Shown here: positions 18,951 to 27,799 of the stretch, piece by piece
Position numbering within the stretch: the stretch's first letter is position 1
Layout: each line of letters opens with the position of its first letter
Assembly: GCF_001510715.1 (NCBI RefSeq)
Contig: NZ_LMTJ01000005.1
Span: 140,360 to 204,359, forward strand
DNA from: Bacillus sp. FJAT-29814
Lineage (GTDB): Bacteria; Bacillota; Bacilli; Bacillales; Cytobacillaceae
Direction of reading: 5' to 3'
DNA length: 64,000 nucleotides
The notes under the pieces: model-generated
What the model was told of the DNA's origin: nothing
Seen by the model: only the letters and a program-made list of their open reading frames with translations
The model's database searches: none
Made by a program: the position numbers and the translations under genes

Positions 18951-20350
18951 ACAAATTTCGGACAAAGCTTTTAATTGCAGTATCGATCATTGCTGTATTA
19001 GTTGTTGCATTAGAAATGTTGTTTGCACAAATTTTCAAAACGTATGAACTGAACCAGATGTATGGACAGATTTGGTGGATTATTTCTATCAGTATATGGG
19101 TGTCCTTTATTATTACAATCTATCTAGGCATTCGAATTAAATCTCAATATACAAAACCGATTGAAAAAGTGACAAAGGTTGCAATTGAACTGGCGAAGGG
19201 AAATTATCGTGCACGTGCATCCATTGACAGGCGGGATGAAGCAGAGATGCTGGCAACATCTATAAATATGCTGGCGGAAAATCTTCAGGAACTGGTACGA
19301 GAACAAGAAATGCAGCAGGACCGGTTAACTGCGTTAATTGAAAATATAGGGGCGGGCTTAATATTAATCGACAGTCATGGCACCATTAACTTAGTCAATA
19401 GAGGGTTTATAGATATTTTCCAGGTTGAACCATCCGATTACCTAAATAAGATTTATTACCAAGTCATTGACAATAGAGAAGTATCCTACTTGGTTGCCGA
19501 GGTTTTCCGAACTGAACAAAAGGTAAATAAACAATTGCTATTGCCATTAGCAATTGAAAGACGCTATTTTGATGTTTACGGAGTGCCAATAATCGGAACG
19601 GACAATGTTTGGAAAGGAGTTTTGCTCGTTTTTCACGATATTACCGAATTAAAAAAACTCGAGCAAATGCGGAAGGATTTTGTAGCCAATGTATCACATG
19701 AATTAAAAACACCGGTTACCTCGATAAAAGGATTTACAGAGACACTTTTGGATGGGGCAATGAACAATAAAGAAACACTTGAAGCCTTTTTATCGATTAT
19801 CTTAAAGGAAAGCGACAGGCTTCAATCGTTAATTCAGGACTTGCTCGAGCTTTCAAAAATTGAACAGCAAGGTTTTCAGTTAAATATTCAGAAATTGGAC
19901 TTGCATGACCTGCTCGAAGAAGTCATACCATTGCTCAACGGCAAAGCGGAGGCTAAGGATATCAAGCTTGAATTTATCAGTCTTACAGAACCGGTGTTCA
20001 TTCAAGGCGATTTCGACCGTTTAAAGCAAGTGTTCATCAATTTAATCGGCAATGCGATCACTTATACACCCGAAAAAGGAGAGGTTACAGTAAGACTTGT
20101 TGACCAGTCTGACCATGTGATGATCCATGTAAAGGATTCCGGAGTCGGAATAGAAAAAGAAGAAATTCCGAGGATATTTGAGCGGTTTTACCGGGTGGAC
20201 CGGGCACGAAGCCGAAACTCCGGCGGGACTGGACTTGGTCTTGCCATTGTAAAACATTTGGTTGAAGCACATCATGGCCATATTAATGTCAAAAGTAGCC
20301 CAGGACAAGGCAGCGAATTTATTATCGAACTCAAGAAAAAATGGAATTGA
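18947..20350 (+). CDS. phoR: Sensor histidine kinase PhoR, short form
   Basis: A 467-residue membrane histidine kinase, partner of PhoP. Two membrane helices (about 7-27 and 44-63) are separated by only about 16 residues. Then come HAMP (about 61-113), PAS (about 120-225), the phospho-acceptor H251 (ANVSHELKTPVTSIKGF) and the ATP domain (LINLIGNAITYTPEKG, VKDSGVGIEKEEIPRIFERF, GTGLGLAIVKHLVEAH). B. subtilis PhoR, from memory about 579 residues, carries a folded extracytoplasmic domain between the helices; it is missing here. Sensing is then probably through the membrane or the cytoplasmic PAS domain. The assignment as PhoR rests on position after phoP. Confidence 0.93.
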   Translation: MNKFRTKLLIAVSIIAVLVVALEMLFAQIFKTYELNQMYGQIWWIISISIWVSFIITIYLGIRIKSQYTKPIEKVTKVAIELAKGNYRARASIDRRDEAEMLATSINMLAENLQELVREQEMQQDRLTALIENIGAGLILIDSHGTINLVNRGFIDIFQVEPSDYLNKIYYQVIDNREVSYLVAEVFRTEQKVNKQLLLPLAIERRYFDVYGVPIIGTDNVWKGVLLVFHDITELKKLEQMRKDFVANVSHELKTPVTSIKGFTETLLDGAMNNKETLEAFLSIILKESDRLQSLIQDLLELSKIEQQGFQLNIQKLDLHDLLEEVIPLLNGKAEAKDIKLEFISLTEPVFIQGDFDRLKQVFINLIGNAITYTPEKGEVTVRLVDQSDHVMIHVKDSGVGIEKEEIPRIFERFYRVDRARSRNSGGTGLGLAIVKHLVEAHHGHINVKSSPGQGSEFIIELKKKWN

Positions 20351-20360
20351 AGGTGAAAAG

Positions 20361-22997
20361 ATGGGAAACAAAAAGCTGGTGCTGATAGACGGAAATAGTA
20401 TTGCATACCGTGCTTTTTTTGCATTGCCGCTCCTAAATAATGATAAAGGGATACATACCAATGCAGTTTATGGTTTTACCATGATGCTGATGAAAATTAT
20501 GGAGGAAGAAAAACCAACACATATGCTGGTTGCGTTCGATGCCGGCAAGACAACATTCAGACATCAAACGTTTAAGGAATACAAGGGCGGAAGACAAAAA
20601 ACACCGCCTGAACTGTCAGAACAGTTTCCGTTTATCCGTGAACTTTTGGATGCCTATGGCATCACCAGATATGAGCTGGAAAATTATGAGGCCGACGATA
20701 TTATCGGCACTCTTTCCTTAATTGCCGAACAAAACAATTATGATGTAAAGGTAATTTCCGGAGATAAGGATTTAACACAGCTCACTTCTCCAAAAACAAC
20801 AGTCGGGATTACCCGAAAAGGAATAACCGATATCGAGGAATACACGCCGGAACATGTCCAGGAAAAGTACGGTCTGGTGCCTGAGCAAATTATCGATATG
20901 AAAGGTTTGATGGGTGATGCATCCGATAATATACCTGGTGTTCCAGGAGTCGGTGAAAAGACGGCCATCAAACTGCTTAAGGAATTTTCCACTCTGGAAA
21001 ATCTTTTTTCCTCTATTGACCAGGTGAGCGGTGCCAAGCTGAAGGAAAAGCTAGAAGGGAATAAAGAACAAGCATTTATGAGTAAACAGCTAGCCACCAT
21101 TGAACGGAAGGCACCTGTTAATATTGATGTGGAAGCTACAGAATATGAGGGATTCACCAGAGAAAAGGTCGTTGCCTTGTTTAAGGAATTGGGCTTTACC
21201 TCTCTTTTGGACAAGTTGGGAGAAGCCACTGATACAGAGGTACAGCAAGAACTGGAGGAAATCTCCTATGAAATACCATCGGAAATAACAGACGACCTGT
21301 TTACTGACCATAGTTATTTTTATGTTGAATTGCTGGATGATAACTATCACTATGCCGAAATAATCGGATTTGGAATTGCCAACGAAAATGGCCGATTCTT
21401 TTTGCCGACAGAATCGGCCATCCAATCTTCAATCTTTAAAAATTGGGCTGAAGACGAGACGAAGAAGAAAACGGTCTATGATGCCAAGAGGTCTGAAGTA
21501 TCATTAAGAAAGCATGATATCCATTTAAAAGGCGTGGAGTTTGATATACTCGTGGCGTCTTACATTATTAATCCTTCCGATAATCTCGAGGACCTTGCAG
21601 CGATCGCAGGGAAATATAATGTAAGAAATATCCAAAGCGACGAATCCTTCTACGGTAAAGGCGCTAAGCGGAAAGTTCCAGAAGGGGATGCACTTGCCGG
21701 GCATTTGGTCAGAAAGGCAATGGTGATGTCGCAGCTGCAGGAAACACTTGATGATGAATTACATAGAAATGAACAATTTGAATTATTTGCCGAACTTGAA
21801 ATGCCATTATCGCTCATATTGGCAGATATGGAATCTACCGGGATCAAGGTGGAACGCGAGCGCCTTGAAGCGATGGGAAGAGAGTTAAATGAACGGCTCA
21901 TCGAGATTGAAGAAAAAATATGTGAATTGGCCGGAGAAAAATTCAATATAAACTCAACAAAACAACTCGGTGTGATTCTTTTTGAAAAATTGGGATTGCC
22001 GCCATTTAAAAAAACCAAAACGGGCTATTCAACATCGGCCGATGTGTTGGAAAAGCTGGCAGGGAAGCATGAAATCATTGAGCATATCCTTCTTTACAGG
22101 CAGTTAGGCAAACTGCAATCAACTTATATTGAAGGATTGCTTAAGTTCATTGATCCGAAAACGCAGAAGGTCCATACGCGATTCCAACAAACCTTGACCT
22201 CAACCGGCCGGTTAAGCTCGATTGACCCAAATCTGCAAAATATTCCGATTCGCCTCGAGGAAGGCCGAAGAATTCGTCAGGCCTTTGTCCCATCTGAGCC
22301 GGGCTGGGCCATATTTGCTGCGGATTATTCGCAAATTGAGCTCCGAGTCCTTGCTCATATTTCCAAGGATGAGAAGTTGATTCAAGCGTTTAGGGATGAT
22401 CTTGATATCCATACGAAAACCGCAATGGAGGTCTTTCATGTCTCTGATGATGAAGTAACCTCAAATATGCGCCGACATGCCAAGGCCGTTAATTTCGGGA
22501 TTGTCTATGGCATCAGCGATTACGGCCTTTCTCAATCGTTAGGGATTACAAGAAAAGAAGCGGGAAGTTTTATCGACCGTTATCTTAATAGTTATCCAGG
22601 TGTAAAGGAATATATGGATGAAATTGTTCATATGGCAAAGCAAAGTGGCTATGTAACCACTTTGCTTCATAGAAGGCGCTACCTACCGGAAATCACTAGC
22701 CGCAACTTTAATCTGAGAAGCTTTGCGGAAAGAACGGCGATGAATACACCGATTCAGGGAAGCGCAGCCGACATCATTAAAAAAGCAATGATTGACATGG
22801 ACGAAGCCTTAAAGGATAAAAATTTAAAAACAAGGCTGCTGCTTCAGGTGCACGATGAATTGATTTTTGAAGCGCCTGAAGAAGAGGTAGAAATCCTCAA
22901 AGAATTGGTTCCGTTAGTAATGGAAAATGCGATTGAACTTTCGGTGCCGTTAAAAGTGGATTATTCATATGGGCCAACATGGTTTGATGCAAAATAA
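20361..22997 (+). CDS. polA: DNA polymerase I
   Basis: An 878-residue DNA polymerase I used in Okazaki fragment maturation and repair. It has an N-terminal 5'-3' exonuclease (LIDGNSIAYRAFFALP, VAFDAGKTTFRH, and a helix-hairpin-helix GVPGVGEKTAIKLL). The middle domain replaces the DxE metal motif of proofreading enzymes with FYVELLDDNYHYA, so 3'-5' exonuclease is probably inactive, as in other Bacillus PolA. The polymerase domain has DYSQIELRVLAHIS, RRHAKAVNFGIVYGIS and LLQVHDELIFEAP. The ATG at 20361 follows AAGGTGAAAAG, 10 bp after phoR; an upstream in-frame start lies inside phoR. Confidence 0.97.
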   Translation: MGNKKLVLIDGNSIAYRAFFALPLLNNDKGIHTNAVYGFTMMLMKIMEEEKPTHMLVAFDAGKTTFRHQTFKEYKGGRQKTPPELSEQFPFIRELLDAYGITRYELENYEADDIIGTLSLIAEQNNYDVKVISGDKDLTQLTSPKTTVGITRKGITDIEEYTPEHVQEKYGLVPEQIIDMKGLMGDASDNIPGVPGVGEKTAIKLLKEFSTLENLFSSIDQVSGAKLKEKLEGNKEQAFMSKQLATIERKAPVNIDVEATEYEGFTREKVVALFKELGFTSLLDKLGEATDTEVQQELEEISYEIPSEITDDLFTDHSYFYVELLDDNYHYAEIIGFGIANENGRFFLPTESAIQSSIFKNWAEDETKKKTVYDAKRSEVSLRKHDIHLKGVEFDILVASYIINPSDNLEDLAAIAGKYNVRNIQSDESFYGKGAKRKVPEGDALAGHLVRKAMVMSQLQETLDDELHRNEQFELFAELEMPLSLILADMESTGIKVERERLEAMGRELNERLIEIEEKICELAGEKFNINSTKQLGVILFEKLGLPPFKKTKTGYSTSADVLEKLAGKHEIIEHILLYRQLGKLQSTYIEGLLKFIDPKTQKVHTRFQQTLTSTGRLSSIDPNLQNIPIRLEEGRRIRQAFVPSEPGWAIFAADYSQIELRVLAHISKDEKLIQAFRDDLDIHTKTAMEVFHVSDDEVTSNMRRHAKAVNFGIVYGISDYGLSQSLGITRKEAGSFIDRYLNSYPGVKEYMDEIVHMAKQSGYVTTLLHRRRYLPEITSRNFNLRSFAERTAMNTPIQGSAADIIKKAMIDMDEALKDKNLKTRLLLQVHDELIFEAPEEEVEILKELVPLVMENAIELSVPLKVDYSYGPTWFDAK

Positions 22998-23005
22998 AAA
23001 GATAT

Positions 23006-23035
23006 GCTGAAGCCCCTAGGCGCTTCAGCTGGACA
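23006..23035 (+). repeat. Hairpin after polA, partial copy of the repeat at 23918
   Basis: GCTGAAGC (23006-23013) and GCTTCAGC (23022-23029) form a perfect 8-bp stem. Read on the minus strand, 23035-23011 closely matches the first 25 bases of the element at 23918-23942 (TGTC, AGCT, then AGCGCCTAGGGGCT in common), so this looks like a truncated, inverted copy. It may act as a weak terminator. Confidence 0.6.
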
Positions 23036-23062
23036 ATAACTTGAAAAAGGGGGTTCTCCAAA

Positions 23063-23890
23063 ATGCCGGAGCTTCCTGAAGTGGAAACTGTCAGAAAAAC
23101 TTTAATAAAGCTAGTTCTTCATAAAACGATCGACCAAGTGACGATCCATTGGCCAAAAATTATTAAAAACCCCGTCGAGGTGGAGCAATTTATCGATGCA
23201 TTAAAAGGTGAGACCATTGTTGATGTCGGACGAAGAGGGAAATTTTTAATCATCTATACAGATACATTCGCTTTGGTATCGCACCTAAGGATGGAAGGCC
23301 GCTATGGACTCCATCCCGGTGACGAACCTTACGACAAGCATACACACGTCATCTTTCATTTTACTGATGGAACGGAATTGAGGTATCGAGATGTCCGCAA
23401 GTTTGGAACGATGCATCTATACAAAAAAGGGGATGAATTCAACTATCCGCCCCTGATTGCCCTCGGTCCCGAGCCGTTTTCCGAGGAGTTCACAGTTGAA
23501 TATTTGACTGAAAAACTAAGAAAAACAAACCGCAAAGTCAAACCGGCATTGTTGGACCAAAATTTGCTTGTCGGGCTTGGCAATATTTATGTAGATGAAG
23601 CCTTGTTTAGAGCGGGGATTCACCCAGAAAGAATCGCTAGTTCGCTGACGGAACCGGAAATAACCGAACTCCACCGGGAGATTGTCGCCACTTTGAGTGA
23701 AGCTGTGAAAAAGGGCGGCAGCACGATTCGCTCTTATGTCAATTCTCAAGGGGAAATCGGCATGTTCCAGCTCGAGTTATATGCTTATGGGCGCCAGGGG
23801 GAAGAATGCAAACGCTGCGGCCGACCGCTTGAAAAGATAACCGTAGGCGGCAGAGGAACACATTTCTGCCCGAACTGCCAGAAGGTTTAA
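23063..23890 (+). CDS. mutM: Formamidopyrimidine-DNA glycosylase
   Basis: A 275-residue bifunctional glycosylase/AP lyase that removes 8-oxoguanine and formamidopyrimidines. The N-terminus PELPEVETVR carries the catalytic proline P2 (after Met removal) and E3. VGRRGKFL holds the conserved lysine, LGNIYVDEALFRAGIHP is the helix-two-turn-helix, and the C-terminal zinc finger is CKRCGRPLEKITVGGRGTHF followed by CPNC. The ATG follows AAAAAGGGGG. It lies 65 bp after polA, a repair pair as in B. subtilis. Confidence 0.97.
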   Translation: MPELPEVETVRKTLIKLVLHKTIDQVTIHWPKIIKNPVEVEQFIDALKGETIVDVGRRGKFLIIYTDTFALVSHLRMEGRYGLHPGDEPYDKHTHVIFHFTDGTELRYRDVRKFGTMHLYKKGDEFNYPPLIALGPEPFSEEFTVEYLTEKLRKTNRKVKPALLDQNLLVGLGNIYVDEALFRAGIHPERIASSLTEPEITELHREIVATLSEAVKKGGSTIRSYVNSQGEIGMFQLELYAYGRQGEECKRCGRPLEKITVGGRGTHFCPNCQKV

Positions 23891-23917
23891 GTTGATAACA
23901 ACATGTACTTTGAACAG

Positions 23918-24041
23918 TGTCTAGCTCCAGCGCCTAGGGGCTCGGGGTCATAAGCCAATCCGTCAGGAAGGTTAAAGAACAACCTTCCCGCCGGCTCGTC
24001 TTATGCCTGTCGCCCCTGGACAAGGCGCTTCCGCATTTCTT
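23918..24041. repeat. 124-bp intergenic hairpin repeat element
   Basis: Nested inverted pairs form one long interrupted hairpin: AGCGCCT (23929) with AGGCGCT (24023), AGGGGC (23936) with GCCCCT (24012), CATAAG (23949) with CTTATG (24000), and a perfect tip GGAAGGTT (23966-23973) / AACCTTCC (23981-23988). It resembles short dispersed repeats often seen between Bacillaceae genes. It is non-coding and lies between mutM and ytaF. Confidence 0.7.
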
Positions 24042-24109
24042 TTAAACACATAAGATGGGCTCCTTCCATATACTATCGTAATGATTTTTAGGAAGGAGTT
24101 CTAGACATC

Positions 24110-24745
24110 ATGAGTCAGTTGTTCTCACTTCTCATCCTAGCATTTGCACTTAGCCTCGACAGCTTCAGTGTAGGATTTACCTATGGATTACGAAAAATGG
24201 CAATGCCATTTAAGTCCATCCTTATTATTGCTACATGCTCAGCTGTCTCGCTGATGATCGCTGTGTCCATTGGGCACGGCCTCGAAAGGGTTTTATCGCC
24301 GGGAATGACCGAAAGCCTTGGGGGAATCATTCTTATCGGACTCGGCGTTTGGGTATTGTATCAATTTTTTCGCCCGGAGAAGGAGAAAGAGCCCGTTGAA
24401 CATGAAAAAATGATTGTAAACTTTGAAATTCGTTCCCTCGGCTTGGCCATCAATATTTTAAGAAAGCCGATGTCGGCCGATTTTGACCAGTCCGGAACCA
24501 TTACTGGGATTGAGGCATTTATGCTAGGCTTTGCCCTGTCGCTGGATTCTTTTGGTGCTGGGATCGGGGCGGCCATGCTTGGGTTTTCGCCAATTAACCT
24601 GGCAATCTCGGTTGCGGTGATGAGTTCATTATTCGTATTCTTCGGGATTAAGAGTGGAAGTTTATTTCATAAGTTTGATTGGGTTCAGCGGTTCGCCTTT
24701 TTGCCGGGAGTGCTCTTAATTATCATAGGGATTTGGAAAATCTAA
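24110..24745 (+). CDS. ytaF: Sporulation membrane protein YtaF (MntP-like)
   Basis: A 211-residue membrane protein with about six helices. Two internal repeats carry the same motif: ALSLDSFSVGFTYGLR (residues 12-27) and ALSLDSFGAGIGAAMLG (about 142-158), each with an aspartate inside a helix, as in the MntP cation exporter family. In Bacillus the protein is annotated as sporulation-linked YtaF; its substrate is unknown. The ATG follows GGAAGGAG. Its neighbours are mutM and coaE; coaE starts 21 bp downstream, so they may share a transcript. Confidence 0.88.
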   Translation: MSQLFSLLILAFALSLDSFSVGFTYGLRKMAMPFKSILIIATCSAVSLMIAVSIGHGLERVLSPGMTESLGGIILIGLGVWVLYQFFRPEKEKEPVEHEKMIVNFEIRSLGLAINILRKPMSADFDQSGTITGIEAFMLGFALSLDSFGAGIGAAMLGFSPINLAISVAVMSSLFVFFGIKSGSLFHKFDWVQRFAFLPGVLLIIIGIWKI

Positions 24746-24766
24746 CGAAAAGAAAGGATACGAAGG

Positions 24767-25378
24767 ATGTCACTAGTTATTGGATTAACAGGCGGGATTG
24801 CCAGTGGAAAAAGTACCGTATCAAATATGTTAAAGGAAATGGGAGTAACAGTCATTGATGCAGATGTAGAGGCCCGTCTTGCTGTCCAAAAAGGGGAACC
24901 GGCTCATCAAAAAATTATGGCGGCATTTGGCGAAGGGATCTTGTTGCCTGATGGGGAAATTGACCGGCAAAAGCTGGGAGCAATTATTTTTCATCAAGCG
25001 GAAAAACGGCAAATCCTTAATTCCATTGTCCATCCGGAAGTCAGAAATCGAATGAAGCGGCAAATTGAGGAGGCTGTCCGGAAAAACGAAGAGGTCCTTG
25101 TACTAGATATTCCGCTCTTGTTTGAAAGCAAGCTAACATTTATGGCCGATAAAACCCTGCTTGTCTATGTAGATCCAGCGACTCAATTAAAACGGCTGAT
25201 GGAGAGAAACAGCCTGACTAAAGAGGATGCGGAGGCAAGAATCAGTTCGCAAATGCCTTTATCGGAAAAAGTTAAACTGGCCGACGCGGTCATTGATAAT
25301 AATGGAACAATTGAGGAAAGCCGGACACAGCTTGTGGAAATTTTGTCTGGCTGGGGTATCGGGAAAACGATAGTGTAA
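24767..25378 (+). CDS. coaE: Dephospho-CoA kinase
   Basis: A 203-residue kinase for the last step of coenzyme A synthesis, phosphorylating the 3'-hydroxyl of dephospho-CoA. The P-loop is GLTGGIASGKSTV (residues 6-18), followed by VIDADVEARLAV, HPEVRNRMKRQIEE, DIPLLFESKL (the conserved DxPLLFE) and SSQMPLSEKVKLADAVIDN. The length is standard. The ATG is close behind ytaF. A strong terminator follows, so coaE ends this small unit. Confidence 0.96.
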   Translation: MSLVIGLTGGIASGKSTVSNMLKEMGVTVIDADVEARLAVQKGEPAHQKIMAAFGEGILLPDGEIDRQKLGAIIFHQAEKRQILNSIVHPEVRNRMKRQIEEAVRKNEEVLVLDIPLLFESKLTFMADKTLLVYVDPATQLKRLMERNSLTKEDAEARISSQMPLSEKVKLADAVIDNNGTIEESRTQLVEILSGWGIGKTIV

Positions 25379-25384
25379 TGGAAG

Positions 25385-25412
25385 AGAAGAGAGTGTGATC
25401 TCTTCTTTTTTT
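25385..25412 (+). terminator. Terminator after coaE
   Basis: AGAAGAGA (25385-25392), 6-nt loop, TCTCTTCT (25399-25406), then TTTTTT. Confidence 0.9.
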
Positions 25413-25545
25413 CGTCCCTAATTATCTGAATTGTTAAACATTTAAAAAATGAGCTATTTGTTCATCACAATTCCAGACTAATGTGTTATACTATTACCAA
25501 CAAAGGGTGAATAGAGTATAACATTAATACGGAAGGAGCCGCAAA

Positions 25546-26577
25546 ATGAAGGCCAGAATAGCAATTAATGGGTTTGGGAGAATCGGGAGAATGGTATTTA
25601 GACAAGCAATCCTTGAAAAGAGGCTTGATGTGGTAGCCATTAATGCCAGTTATCCGGCTGAAACGTTAGCACATTTAATTAAATATGATACCAATCATGG
25701 AACATTTCAGGGAGATGTCATCCCTTTAGATAATGAACTTTTAGTGAATGGGAAAAGAATCAAGCTGTTAAGCAATCGCAATCCAGAGCAGCTGCCATGG
25801 AAAGAGCTGGGAATTGATATTGTCATAGAAGCGACCGGGAAATTTAACTCCAGAGAAAAAGCAGCACTTCACCTGGATGCAGGAGCCAAGAAGGTGATCT
25901 TGACCGCGCCGGGTAAAAACGAAGATGTTACCATCGTAATGGGTGTTAATGAAGAGATGCTGGATATTCATCAGCACGACATTATTTCCAATGCTTCTTG
26001 TACAACAAATTGTCTTGGCCCGGTCGCTAAAGTTTTGGACGACAAGTTTGGAATTGAAAGCGGTTTGATGACAACCGTTCATTCCTATACAAATGATCAA
26101 AAAAATATCGATAACCCGCACAAGGATCTTCGGAGAGCGCGTGCATGCGGACAATCCATCATTCCAACCACGACAGGTGCTGCCAAAGCCATATCGCTTG
26201 TGCTGCCGCAGCTGAAAGGGAAATTGCACGGAATGGCACTACGCGTTCCAACCCCTAATGTATCGCTAGTTGATTTGGTGGTCGACTTGAAACAAGATGT
26301 AACCATGGATGATATTAACAATGCATTTAAGGAAGCAGCTTCCGGCTCACTGAAAGGAATCCTCGATTTTACAATGGAGCCATTGGTTTCCGTTGATTTT
26401 AATACAAACGAGCATTCCGCGATTATCGATGGACTATCAACAATAGTAATGGGGACAAGAAAAGTGAAGGTTCTAGCTTGGTACGACAATGAATGGGGTT
26501 ATTCGGCAAGAGTGGTTGACCTTAGTTTGTTCGTGGCTGCGGAATTGGCGAAAATGAACCAAGTAAAAGTCGGTTAA
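25546..26577 (+). CDS. gapB: Glyceraldehyde-3-phosphate dehydrogenase GapB
   Basis: A 343-residue [20 protein letters not shown] is the nucleotide fold and [17 protein letters not shown] has the catalytic cysteine. The segment [20 protein letters not shown] is characteristic of the GapB type, which in B. subtilis works with NADP in gluconeogenesis; GapA-type enzymes have D at the NAD-selective position. The start is ATG behind GGAAGGAG. In B. subtilis the gene is repressed by CcpN on sugar; no CcpN site was identified here. speD follows in the same order as in B. subtilis, but a terminator separates them. Confidence 0.95.
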   Translation: MKARIAINGFGRIGRMVFRQAILEKRLDVVAINASYPAETLAHLIKYDTNHGTFQGDVIPLDNELLVNGKRIKLLSNRNPEQLPWKELGIDIVIEATGKFNSREKAALHLDAGAKKVILTAPGKNEDVTIVMGVNEEMLDIHQHDIISNASCTTNCLGPVAKVLDDKFGIESGLMTTVHSYTNDQKNIDNPHKDLRRARACGQSIIPTTTGAAKAISLVLPQLKGKLHGMALRVPTPNVSLVDLVVDLKQDVTMDDINNAFKEAASGSLKGILDFTMEPLVSVDFNTNEHSAIIDGLSTIVMGTRKVKVLAWYDNEWGYSARVVDLSLFVAAELAKMNQVKVG

Positions 26578-26585
26578 TAGAACGG

Positions 26586-26614
26586 AAAAGCTGCCTTTAA
26601 TCTGGCAGCTTTTT
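26586..26614 (+). terminator. Terminator after gapB
   Basis: AAAAGCTGCC (26586-26595) pairs with GGCAGCTTTT (26604-26613), followed by T. Confidence 0.88.
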
Positions 26615-26683
26615 ACATATGTTTTGGCTTTCATAGGTTGCAAAAAAAATATAAACAAAGTATACTAGTCATCGTGAACTTCT

Positions 26684-26816
26684 TATAATTAGGTGCCGTC
26701 TGATTACTTAAAGGGTTAGGACCTCTTTGGACTAACTTTCCCCCGTGGTAATTGGCCGTTACCATCAATATCAGGGTTTTAAGAAGGGCTCAAAAAGTCT
26801 CGAGGGGGAATTAAAT
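26684..26816 (+). promoter_or_regulatory. speD promoter -10 and structured leader
   Basis: TATAAT at 26684-26689 is a likely -10 with no good -35. The leader of about 120 nt then holds two hairpins: GTTAG / CTAAC with an inner CC/GG (about 26716-26740), and TGGTAA / TTACCA with a 7-nt loop (about 26745-26764). No known riboswitch class was recognised. Confidence 0.45.
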
Positions 26817-27191
26817 ATGGAAACAATGGGACGTCATGTGATCTCCGAATTATGGGGATGCAACCTTGAAAAATTGAACGATATGGATTTTATCGAAAAG
26901 ACTTTTGTGGAAGCGGCTCTTAAATCTGGAGCGGAAATTCGCGAAGTGGCATTTCACAAATTTGCCCCGCAAGGCGTGAGCGGTGTCGTGATTATTTCTG
27001 AATCGCACCTAACCATCCACAGCTTTCCGGAACATGGATATGCAAGCATTGACGTGTTTACTTGCGGAGATTTGAATCCAAATGTTGCTGCTGATTATAT
27101 CGCTGAAGCCTTGAATGCCAAAACTCGTGAGAACATTGAAATTCCACGCGGCATGGGCCCTGTACACGTAAAGCAGGCAAAAGCCCTTTAA
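26817..27191 (+). CDS. speD: S-adenosylmethionine decarboxylase proenzyme
   Basis: A 124-residue prokaryotic class 1B AdoMet decarboxylase, which supplies aminopropyl groups for spermidine. The proenzyme self-cleaves between E62 and S63 in [18 protein letters not shown]63 becomes the pyruvoyl cofactor. H68 and the cysteine in DVFTCGD complete the active site. The ATG at 26817 ([15 protein letters not shown]) fits the family N-terminus and follows GAGGGGGAATTAAAT. An upstream GTG at 26745 is in frame but would run through the leader hairpins. It is followed by a terminator. Confidence 0.96.
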   Translation: METMGRHVISELWGCNLEKLNDMDFIEKTFVEAALKSGAEIREVAFHKFAPQGVSGVVIISESHLTIHSFPEHGYASIDVFTCGDLNPNVAADYIAEALNAKTRENIEIPRGMGPVHVKQAKAL

Positions 27192-27213
27192 TACTTAATT
27201 AATGGATGAATGT

Positions 27214-27248
27214 AGAGGTGTAGCAGATACACCTCTTTTTATTTTTTT
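27214..27248 (+). terminator. Terminator after speD
   Basis: AGAGGTGT (27214-27221) pairs with ACACCTCT (27229-27236), then a long T-rich run. Confidence 0.9.
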
Positions 27249-27297
27249 GGATTATTGTTATAAAATAATGATAAAGTGATTTTTCAGGAGGATTATT

Positions 27298-27684
27298 ATG
27301 GGGCTATTTACACGGTTTAAAAGGGAAATTGAAACAGCAGATCATCAAACGGATGATGCCTTAAAAACGCACTATTATAAAGCAACTTTCAACCAGCTGT
27401 TCGAATCTGTGGAAAAAATGTTCAGGGAGGATGCGGATTGTCAGGTTACGACCGTTTCAAAAGAACACGGGGAAATTGCTGTTGAAGTCAATAAGCCGTT
27501 CCCTTGTTTTTTAATTGCCACAGTCGTTTCGGTCAAGGGGATGGAAACAGCAGTTGATTTTAATATTTCCTCCGAAAAGTTTTCGCCGCTGGGGACTTAT
27601 CCGATTTTAAAAAAGCGAATTAACGCCTACTATCAGAAAATTAATCAATTACATACCCTTGTTGGCACCAGAAAAAACGGATGA
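27298..27684 (+). CDS. Conserved hypothetical cytosolic protein
   Basis: A 128-residue protein I do not recognise as a characterised family. It has no signal peptide or membrane helix. The N-terminus is charged (MGLFTRFKREIETADHQTDD), followed by an alpha/beta region (CQVTTVSKEHGEIAVEVNKP, FLIATVVSVKGMETAVDF) and a basic helical end (ILKKRINAYYQKINQLHTL). It has a strong AGGAGG site 7 nt before the ATG and its own position between speD and nrdR, so it is real. Context gives no clear role. Confidence 0.8.
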   Translation: MGLFTRFKREIETADHQTDDALKTHYYKATFNQLFESVEKMFREDADCQVTTVSKEHGEIAVEVNKPFPCFLIATVVSVKGMETAVDFNISSEKFSPLGTYPILKKRINAYYQKINQLHTLVGTRKNG

Positions 27685-27799
27685 CAGTTGTACTTGTGAA
27701 AAGGACAGCTTTTTTATAAGATAGTAGTATATATTATTGCCCGTTTATTCGGGATAAAGTGCGGAAAAGTCAAAGCCGCAAAGAGTTGGAGTTGATTCG

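Noticed and set aside
20262..20360. N-terminal extension of PolA from 20262
   Set aside because: It lies within phoR; the ATG at 20361 with its own ribosome binding site gives the conserved N-terminus.
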